Positions 58,121 to 64,000 of a DNA stretch of 64,000 nucleotides are shown piece by piece. The notes beneath the pieces are model-generated. The model saw only the letters and a list, made by a program, of their open reading frames with translations. It did not search any database and had not been told where the DNA came from. Each line of letters opens with the position of its first letter. Within the stretch, counting starts at the first letter, position 1. Source of the DNA: Cellulomonas sp. C5510. Its GTDB lineage: Bacteria > Actinomycetota > Actinomycetes > Actinomycetales > Cellulomonadaceae. Location of the stretch: NCBI RefSeq assembly GCF_019797765.1, contig NZ_CP081862.1:558001-622000 (forward strand), read 5' to 3'. The translations under genes and the position numbers were made by a program.

Positions 58121-60183
58121 TGAAGAACCGGCAGATCTCGCAGCTCGCCGTCCCGGTCGGCGTCGTCGGCATCGTCCTGCTGCTCGTCGTGCCGCTGCCC
58201 GCGGCGATGCTCGACGTGCTGATCGCCGTCAACATCACGGCGTCGCTCGTCATCCTGCTCACCAGCATGTACGTGCAGCGGCCGCTGGACTTCAGCGTCT
58301 TCCCGTCGCTGATCCTCGTGTTCACGCTGTTCCGGCTGGGGCTCAACGTCGCGTCCACCCGCCTGGTGCTGCGCGACGGCTACGCGGGCGCCGTCATCGA
58401 CGCGTTCGGGCACTTCGTGGTCGGCGGCTCGCTGGTCATCGGGCTCGTGATCTTCCTGATCCTCGTGGTCATCCAGTTCGTCGTCATCACGAACGGTGCC
58501 GGGCGCGTCGCGGAGGTCGGGGCGCGGTTCACCCTCGACGCGATGCCGGGCAAGCAGATGGCGATCGACGCGGACCTCAACTCCGGCCTCATCGACGAGG
58601 ACACGGCCCGCAAGCGCCGCGCCGACGTGGCGGCCGAGGCGGACTTCTACGGCGCGATGGACGGCGGCTCGAAGTTCGTCAAGGGCGACGCCATCGCCGG
58701 CATCATCATCACGCTCATCAACCTCATCGGCGGGTTCGTCATCGGCATGGTCCAGATGGGCCTGTCCATGCCGGAGGCGCTCGAGCGGTTCAGCCTGCTG
58801 ACCATCGGCGACGGCCTCGTCACCCAGATCCCCGCCCTGCTGCTGTCGGTGTCGACCGGCATCGTCGTGACCCGCGCCACCGCCGAGGGCGACATGGGCA
58901 CCGCGGCGTCCAAGCAGCTGCTGCAGTCCCGCACCGCGCTGATGATCGCCGGCTCCGGCGCCCTCGCGCTCGCCCTGCTGCCCGGCATGCCGAAGCTGCC
59001 GTTCGTCCTGGTCGGCGCCGGCCTGCTGGTGGTCGGGCAGCGCGTCAAGGCCACGCAGGCCCGGGAGGCCGCTGCCGCTGAGCTGGCCGCCGCCTCCACC
59101 GCGACCGCCGCACCCACCAGCAACGACACCCCCGAGGCGCTCATCGAGCAGATGCGCGTGCACACCCTGGAGATCCTGCTGGCGCCCGACCTGGTCGACA
59201 TGGTCGGCAACGGCCCGGACCAGGACCTGCTGCAGCGCGTCCGGGGCCTGCGCCGCAAGATCGCGATGGAGCTCGGCATCGTCGTGCCGCCGGTCCGCAC
59301 GCGCGACTCCGTCGACCTGCCGCGGTCCACCTACGTCGTGCGGATCGCCGGCGTGGAGGTCGGCCGGGGCGAGGTCCCGCCCGGGCGCATCCTGGCGCTC
59401 GGGGACGACCTGGCCGCCCTGCCCGGGCAGGCCGTCGTCGAGCCCGTGTTCGGGCTGCCGGGCAAGTGGGTGGCCGCCGAGCTGCGGCACGCCGCCGAGA
59501 TGGCGGGGGCCACCGTCGTCGACCGGGTGTCCGTGCTCATCACGCACCTCGGCGCGATCATCACCGCGAACGCCCCGCGCCTGCTGGGGCGCGAGGACGT
59601 CCGCGTGCTCACCGAGGGCGTCAAGCAGGTCAACCCGTCCGTGGTCGAGGAGCTCGTGCCCGGGCTGCTGTCGCTCGGCGAGGTGCAGCGCGTGCTCCAG
59701 GGGCTGCTCGCGGAGGAGGTGCCGATCCGCGACCTCGGCCGGATCTACGAGGCGCTGACGCTGCGCGCGAAGGTCAGCACGGACCCCGAGGGGCTCGTCG
59801 AGGCCGCCCGCGGTGCGCTCGGCCCGGCGCTGTGCGCGCAGCACGTGCAGGACGGCGTGCTCCGCGTGCTCACGCTCGACCCGGTGTTCGAGCAGTCGCT
59901 CGTCGAGTCCCTGCGGCCCTCGGACAGCGGCACGCAGGTGGTCACCGACCCGAACCGGCTGGAGGCCATGCTCGAGCGGCTGCGCGTCGCCGTCGCGGAC
60001 GCGGAGGCGACCGGCCGGTCCGTGGTGCTGGTCTGCGCGCCCGCGCTGCGGCCCGCCCTGCGCAAGGTGGTCGTGCTGGGCCTGGAGCGGCTCCCGGTGC
60101 TGTCCTACGCCGAGGTCACCGGCGGCGGGGTGCGCATCGAGACCGTCGGGGTGGTGAGCGGTGCCCACGCGATTGCTGCTTGA
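58120..60183 (+). CDS. flhA: Flagellar export gate protein FlhA
   Basis: 687 residues. Eight membrane segments lie in the N-terminal half. The FHIPEP signature region contains FTLFRLGLNVASTRLVL and NGAGRVAEVGARFTLDAMPGKQMAID. The cytoplasmic half (about 330-687) has the substrate-docking domains (VVPPVRTRDSVDLPRSTYVVRI; LTHLGAIITANAPRLLGRE-like segment with NAPRLLGREDV). It docks chaperone-substrate complexes and uses the proton gradient. I chose ATG 58120, 6 nt after GAGGA, over GTG 58117. The 3' end overlaps the flhF-like gene by 23 nt. Confidence 0.97.
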   Translation: MKNRQISQLAVPVGVVGIVLLLVVPLPAAMLDVLIAVNITASLVILLTSMYVQRPLDFSVFPSLILVFTLFRLGLNVASTRLVLRDGYAGAVIDAFGHFVVGGSLVIGLVIFLILVVIQFVVITNGAGRVAEVGARFTLDAMPGKQMAIDADLNSGLIDEDTARKRRADVAAEADFYGAMDGGSKFVKGDAIAGIIITLINLIGGFVIGMVQMGLSMPEALERFSLLTIGDGLVTQIPALLLSVSTGIVVTRATAEGDMGTAASKQLLQSRTALMIAGSGALALALLPGMPKLPFVLVGAGLLVVGQRVKATQAREAAAAELAAASTATAAPTSNDTPEALIEQMRVHTLEILLAPDLVDMVGNGPDQDLLQRVRGLRRKIAMELGIVVPPVRTRDSVDLPRSTYVVRIAGVEVGRGEVPPGRILALGDDLAALPGQAVVEPVFGLPGKWVAAELRHAAEMAGATVVDRVSVLITHLGAIITANAPRLLGREDVRVLTEGVKQVNPSVVEELVPGLLSLGEVQRVLQGLLAEEVPIRDLGRIYEALTLRAKVSTDPEGLVEAARGALGPALCAQHVQDGVLRVLTLDPVFEQSLVESLRPSDSGTQVVTDPNRLEAMLERLRVAVADAEATGRSVVLVCAPALRPALRKVVVLGLERLPVLSYAEVTGGGVRIETVGVVSGAHAIAA

Positions 60184-61450
60184 GGGCGCCGACCTCGCCG
60201 AGCTGATGGTGCACGTGCGGGAGGAGTTCGGCCCCACCGCGCGCATCGTCCGTGCCGAACGGGTGCGCAGCGGCGGCATCGCGGGGTTCTTCGCGCGCGA
60301 GCGGTACGAGCTGACGATCGACGTGCCCGACGCTGCGCCCGCGCCCACCGCCGGGCTGCCGCGGCGCCGCGGGGCCGGCCAGGTGGTGGCCGCCGGGGGC
60401 ATCGACGCGCTGCTCGCGGCCGCGGACGCGGGGGACGCCGCGCCGGACGGCACGCTGGTCCCGCCGCCCGCGGCGACCTCCGCGCTGCCCGAGCAGCGGA
60501 CGCCGCGCGTCTCGACCGGTGAGCAGGCGTTCGCCTCCGTGCTCGAGCAGATGCGGGCCATGACGGGCCTGCCGCCGGAGCACCACCTGGAGGTCGCCCC
60601 CGAGCCGGTGCCCGCCGCCGAGCGGACGTTCGAACCGCTGGGCGTGCCTGGCCCGTCCCAGAGCGCACCGGCGGGGCCGACGGGGGCGGTCGCGTCGGCC
60701 GCGCCGTCGCGGGCGGAGCCGTCCGGGGGAGCGTCGACCGGGGGAGCGTCGACCGGGGCCGGGTCGGGCGGGGTCGGGGCCGCGGCGGACGCGGCGGCTC
60801 CCGCGGCGTCCGGCGTGTCTCGCACGGTGCTCGCCGAGCTCGGCGTCCCGGCCGAGTTGCTCGACGGCGACGGTCCTGTCGGGCTGTCCAGCCTGCTCGC
60901 CGCGGTGCCGTCCGCCCCGCCGCTCCCGCGTGCCCCCGGGACCGTGGTGGTCGTGGCGGGGCCCCCTGCGGACGCCACCCGCGTCGCGGACCTGCTCGCC
61001 CTGCGCACCGGTGGGACGACCGTGGTCGCGGCCGGCGACGCCGAGCCCGTCGGCGGCGGACGCCGGCTGACGACCGTGACCGCCGCGCAGCGCTGGCGGG
61101 CCGAGCACCACGACGCCGCCGGCGTGACCGTCGTCGCGCTCGGCGTCCGCCCGGGACGCGCGCGCGAGGAGGCGGCGGCGGAGCTGCTCGCGGCCCTCGC
61201 GCCCGACCAGGCGTGGGGCGTCGTCGACGCGCGCAGCAAGCGCCGCGACTGCGCGCGCTGGATCGCGGCCGTCGGCGGGCGGCGGCCTCTCGACGCGCTC
61301 GCGGTCGGCGGGCTGTTCGACACGAGCGAGCCCGGCACCGTGCTGGGGCTCGGCGTCCCGGTGGCGTGGATCGACGGGGTCCCGGCATCGCGCGTCGCGT
61401 GGGCGGCCGCCCTCGCGGAGCACCTGCCCGAGGGGACGGCCTGGGGCTGA
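60161..61450 (+). CDS. FlhF-like protein lacking the GTP-binding P-loop
   Basis: 429 residues. The N-terminal domain (about 1-55; LMVHVREEFGPTARIVRAERV, then GGIAGFFARERYELTIDV) matches the FlhF N-terminus. A long Ala/Pro/Gly linker (about 56-215) is followed by an NG-like domain. The expected P-loop reads VVVVAGPPADATRV (about 262-275) instead of GPTGxGKTT, so Lys and Thr of G1 are missing. The end (LDALAVGGLFDTSEPGTVLGLGVPVAWI) keeps the FlhF pattern of the last G motif. It sits directly after flhA, the usual flhF position. It probably keeps a structural or placement role without GTP hydrolysis. The GTG start lies inside the flhA end. Confidence 0.8.
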   Translation: MPTRLLLEGADLAELMVHVREEFGPTARIVRAERVRSGGIAGFFARERYELTIDVPDAAPAPTAGLPRRRGAGQVVAAGGIDALLAAADAGDAAPDGTLVPPPAATSALPEQRTPRVSTGEQAFASVLEQMRAMTGLPPEHHLEVAPEPVPAAERTFEPLGVPGPSQSAPAGPTGAVASAAPSRAEPSGGASTGGASTGAGSGGVGAAADAAAPAASGVSRTVLAELGVPAELLDGDGPVGLSSLLAAVPSAPPLPRAPGTVVVVAGPPADATRVADLLALRTGGTTVVAAGDAEPVGGGRRLTTVTAAQRWRAEHHDAAGVTVVALGVRPGRAREEAAAELLAALAPDQAWGVVDARSKRRDCARWIAAVGGRRPLDALAVGGLFDTSEPGTVLGLGVPVAWIDGVPASRVAWAAALAEHLPEGTAWG

Positions 61451-61481
61451 CCTCGACGTCCGCGCCCGGCCGGGGTCGAGG
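61451..61481 (+). terminator. Possible terminator hairpin after the flhF-like gene
   Basis: CCTCGAC (61451-61457) and GTCGAGG (61475-61481) form a perfect 7-bp stem directly after the stop. The loop contains a second palindrome, CCCGGCCGGG. Moderate strength; there is no U-tract. Confidence 0.5.
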
Positions 61482-61630
61482 CCGACGGGGCCGCCGCGTG
61501 GATGCCGGCGCGGAGGCGCGGCGGGGGTGGTCGGTGGGCCGGCGCGCGCGGGGCGGGCGTCGCCGAGACCGCCGTGCGGTCGTCGTGGACGTGCCCCGCG
61601 CGCGGGTGCCGGCCGCTTGCGTGCGGCGGG

Positions 61631-61636
61631 TAGGGT
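61631..61636 (+). promoter_or_regulatory. -10 element of a probably leaderless csrA promoter
   Basis: TAGGGT lies 7 nt before the csrA ATG with no Shine-Dalgarno between. The same hexamer-to-start spacing recurs at several genes in the window. Confidence 0.5.
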
Positions 61637-61643
61637 CGGCGCC

Positions 61644-61907
61644 ATGCTGGTGCTGAGCAGGCGGGTCGGGGAGCGACTCGTGATCGGGGACGACATCGTC
61701 GTGACCGTGATCGAGGTGCGCAGCGACGGAGTCCGCCTGGGCATCGACGCCCCGCGCTCCGTGTCCGTGCACCGCGCGGAGGTCCTCGAGGCCGTCACCG
61801 CCGCCAACGTCGCCGCGACCGACGCCGGCGACGACGCCGTCGAGTCGCTCCGCGGCCTCATCCCGCCCACCCCGGAGGACCCGGAGGGCGGCCCCCGCCC
61901 CCGCTGA
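61644..61907 (+). CDS. csrA: Translational regulator CsrA
   Basis: 87 residues. MLVLSRRVGERLVIGDDIVV and VRLGIDAPRSVSVHRAEVLEAV are the conserved RNA-binding core (the Arg of VHRAEV contacts GGA). The last 30 residues are an acidic Pro-rich tail beyond the usual 60-75 residues. CsrA dimers bind GGA sites near ribosome sites; in Bacillus the target is flagellin mRNA and FliW is the antagonist. Both fliW (30752) and a fliC leader with matching sites are present here. Translation is probably leaderless. Confidence 0.96.
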   Translation: MLVLSRRVGERLVIGDDIVVTVIEVRSDGVRLGIDAPRSVSVHRAEVLEAVTAANVAATDAGDDAVESLRGLIPPTPEDPEGGPRPR

Positions 61908-61928
61908 CCCGCGCCCGGCCGCCTGCAT

Positions 61929-61987
61929 CGAGACGCCAGGACACGCCGGCGCTGGGCCCGGATCCCGGGCGTGTCGTGGACTCTCGG
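61929..61987. repeat. Dispersed palindromic element, copy B
   Basis: CGAGACGCCAGGACACGCC (61929-61947) and GGCGTGTCGTGGACTCTCGG (61968-61987) form an imperfect stem (16 of 20 positions) around a 20-nt loop. The arms match those of copy A at 14923-14983. It lies between csrA and the cheA promoter and may terminate csrA transcription. Confidence 0.75.
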
Positions 61988-62053
61988 CGGGCCGCGGCGA
62001 GGCGGGTGGGGGCGAGTTCACCCCGTTGGCGGGTGGTCGCGCGGGCCGAATGC

Positions 62054-62079
62054 CTCACGCAGCGGTGCTCGCCGCCGAT
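62054..62079 (+). promoter_or_regulatory. Sigma-28-type promoter of cheA
   Basis: CTCA (62054-62057), 16 nt, then GCCGAT (62074-62079), exact. It lies about 30 nt before the GAGGAGG ribosome site of cheA. Confidence 0.78.
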
Positions 62080-62115
62080 CCTCACGTCAGACGGTGCACC
62101 CGCGAGGAGGCTGCA

Positions 62116-64000
62116 GTGGAGGACATGGACGACATCGTCCGCGAGTTCCTGGTCGAGAGCCACGAGAACCTCGACCAGCTCGACCAGGACCTGGTCGCGC
62201 TCGAGAGCGAACCGGGATCCCGGTCGCTCATCGCGAGCGTCTTCCGGACGATCCACACGATCAAGGGGACCAGCGGGTTCCTCGCGTTCTCCCACCTGGA
62301 GCGTGTGGCGCACGCCGGTGAGAACCTGCTCGTGGAGCTGCGCGACGGCCGCCGCTCAATGGACCAGGCGACGACGGACGTGCTGCTGCGGCTCGTCGAC
62401 ACGATCCGCGAGATCCTGCGCGCGATCGAGGCCGAGGGCGGAGAGGGCGCGGTGGAGATCGACGCGGTGATCGCGGCGATCGACGCCATCCAGGCGGCCG
62501 ACCCGTCCGCCGCCTCGGCGCCCGCACGCGACGCCGAGGCCCCCGCGCCGGCACCCGCTGCGTCGGCATCCCCGCCTGCCCCGTCCGCACCCGAGCCGGC
62601 ACCCGCCGCCGGGTCGGCCGAGCCGGCAGCGGCGGCGGAGCCCGTGCAGCCCCTGCCCGCCGCCGCGGCACCCGCTGCGGCGGAGTCCGCGCCCGTCGCG
62701 CAGCCCGCGCCCGTCGCGCAGCCCGCCCCCGCGATCGCGGCACGCGCCATCGGCGAGCCCCCGGCCGCCGCGACCGCGTCGCCCGCGTCGCCCGCAGCCC
62801 CCGCCGCTGCTGCGGCCCCGGCCGCCGAGGAGGTCGGCACCCTCCGCGGGGGTGCCGCCGACGCGTCGATCCGCGTGGACGTCGACCTGCTCGACGCCCT
62901 CATGCGCCAGGTCGGCGAGCTCGTGCTGGCCCGCAACCAGATCAGCCGCCTGGCCACCGGGACGGACGACGTCGACCTGGCCCGCTCCGCGCAGCGCCTG
63001 AACCTCATCGCCGGCGAGCTGCAGGAGGGGGTCATGAAGACCCGCATGCAGCCCATCGAGCACCTGTGGTCGAAGATGCCGCGGATGGTGCGCGACGTCG
63101 CTGCGGCGTGCCACCGCGAGGTGCAGCTGGAGCTCTCCGGTGGCGACACCGAGCTGGACCGCAGCCTGCTGGAGGCCGTGAAGGACCCGCTGACGCACCT
63201 GGTGCGCAACGCCGTGGACCACGGCATCGAGTCGGCCGCGGACCGTGCGGCCGCCGGCAAGCCCACCAAGGGCGTCCTGGCGCTGCGTGCGTACCACGCG
63301 AGCGGTCAGGTCGTCGTGGAGGTCGCGGACGACGGCCGCGGCATCGACCCGGACAAGATCGGCGCGAAGGCGGTCCAGAAGGGTCTGCGCACCGCGGACC
63401 AGGTCGCCGCCATGAGCGCGGCGGACCTGCTGCAGCTGCTGTTCCTGCCGGGGTTCTCGACGGCGGAGGTCGTCTCGAACGTCTCCGGCCGCGGCGTCGG
63501 CATGGACGTCGTGCGGACCAAGATCGAGTCGATCGGCGGGGCGGTGGACGTGGAGTCCGTCGTCGGCCGCGGCACGACGTGGCGGCTGCGCATCCCGCTG
63601 ACGCTGGCGATCATGCCGGCGCTGACGGTGGAGTGCTCCGGGGACCTGTACGCGATCCCGCAGGTGAACCTGCTGGAGCTCGTGGCCCTGGACTCGCAGC
63701 GCTCGGAGTCCGGCATCGAGCACATCCACGAGGCGCCGGTGTACCGGCTGCGCGGGGAGCTGCTGCCGCTGGTGTCGCTGTCCTCCGTGCTGGAGGCCGG
63801 CGGGGAGCGCCCGGACAACGCGGTCATCGCGGTCGTGCAGTCCGACCACCAGCGGTTCGGGCTGCTGGTCGACCGGGTGCTGAACACCGAGGAGATCGTG
63901 GTCAAGCCGCTGTCGGCCCGCCTCAAGGCGATCGGCGCGTACGCCGGCGCCACGGTGCTGGGTGACGGGCACGTGGCCCTGATCCTCGACGTGCAGGCGA
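62116..64000 (+). CDS. cheA: Chemotaxis histidine kinase CheA (3' end off window)
   Basis: The window contains 628 codons and the frame is still open. The HPt domain (about 1-105) has FRTIHTIKGTSGFL with phospho-His about 47. A long Ala/Pro linker replaces any obvious P2 (CheY-binding) domain. The dimerisation helices (SIRVDVDLLDALMRQVGELVLARNQI), the ATP-binding N-box HLVRNAVDHGIE, DGRGIDPDKIG, and GRGVGMDVVRTKIESIGG follow, then the CheW-like P5 domain (MPALTVECSGDLYAIPQVNLLEL onward). GTG 62116 follows GAGGAGG by 5 nt. It phosphorylates CheY to control motor switching. A sigma-28 promoter precedes it. Confidence 0.95.
   Translation, partial: MEDMDDIVREFLVESHENLDQLDQDLVALESEPGSRSLIASVFRTIHTIKGTSGFLAFSHLERVAHAGENLLVELRDGRRSMDQATTDVLLRLVDTIREILRAIEAEGGEGAVEIDAVIAAIDAIQAADPSAASAPARDAEAPAPAPAASASPPAPSAPEPAPAAGSAEPAAAAEPVQPLPAAAAPAAAESAPVAQPAPVAQPAPAIAARAIGEPPAAATASPASPAAPAAAAAPAAEEVGTLRGGAADASIRVDVDLLDALMRQVGELVLARNQISRLATGTDDVDLARSAQRLNLIAGELQEGVMKTRMQPIEHLWSKMPRMVRDVAAACHREVQLELSGGDTELDRSLLEAVKDPLTHLVRNAVDHGIESAADRAAAGKPTKGVLALRAYHASGQVVVEVADDGRGIDPDKIGAKAVQKGLRTADQVAAMSAADLLQLLFLPGFSTAEVVSNVSGRGVGMDVVRTKIESIGGAVDVESVVGRGTTWRLRIPLTLAIMPALTVECSGDLYAIPQVNLLELVALDSQRSESGIEHIHEAPVYRLRGELLPLVSLSSVLEAGGERPDNAVIAVVQSDHQRFGLLVDRVLNTEEIVVKPLSARLKAIGAYAGATVLGDGHVALILDVQA

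Overview
This 64-kb window is very G+C-rich (my estimate is about 74-75%). It has many GTG starts, stop/start overlaps (ATGA, GTGA, TGATG) and actinobacterial marker families: DUF3263, DUF3027, DUF2530, an XPB-type helicase pair, a LytR_C protein and a groEL with CIRCE but no adjacent groES. With a complete peritrichous-type flagellar cluster, this fits a motile actinobacterium of the Micrococcales, most likely Cellulomonadaceae. That placement is inference; no rRNA gene is present to confirm it. No tRNA, rRNA, CRISPR array, transposase or prophage was seen.

Positions 1-31 kb are a housekeeping arm. In order it carries: two small secreted or membrane hypotheticals; an SGNH hydrolase; uracil-DNA glycosylase; DUF3263; a LytR_C membrane protein; a cold-shock protein; a GH15-like glucosidase; groEL behind two CIRCE operators; a DUF4031/HD-like pair; an OmpR-type two-component system; a class I glutamine amidotransferase-like protein; PspA with a TPM-domain membrane protein; the XPB helicase with its helicase-associated partner; an MFS/M20 amidohydrolase pair; an EAL-HDOD protein; and the conserved block cspB - DUF3027 - sacsin-like ATPase - MFS - DUF2530.

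Positions 29.5-64 kb are a motility island. A leftward operon encodes flgN-flgK-flgL-fliW plus a degenerate EAL-HDOD protein. Rightward are the sigma factor fliA, flagellin fliC, the cap/chaperone set fliD-fliS and a FliT-like ORF. The basal body and export operon follows: flgB-flgC-fliE-fliF-fliG-fliH-fliI-fliJ-NlpC/P60-fliK-flgD-flgE. Then come flbD-motA-motB-fliL, fliM-fliN-fliO-fliP-fliQ-fliR-flhB-(small ORF)-flhA-flhF-like, csrA and the start of cheA. fliK and fliP each appear to carry a one-base frameshift.

The regulatory layout can be read from the DNA. Seven copies of CTCA-N16-(G/C/T)(C/T)CGA(T/A) sit upstream of flgN, fliC, flgB, flbD/motAB, fliM, cheA and the distant EAL-HDOD gene at 21.9 kb, and look like a sigma-28 (FliA) regulon. 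A perfect TGTGA-N6-TCACA palindrome (Crp/GlxR type) lies upstream of fliA. The fliC leader contains a GGA-loop hairpin plus a GGA-bearing Shine-Dalgarno, the arrangement expected for CsrA control. csrA and its antagonist fliW are both encoded here. The inferred cascade is Crp -> FliA -> flagellar operons, with CsrA/FliW gating flagellin translation and two EAL-HDOD proteins tied to the motility programme.
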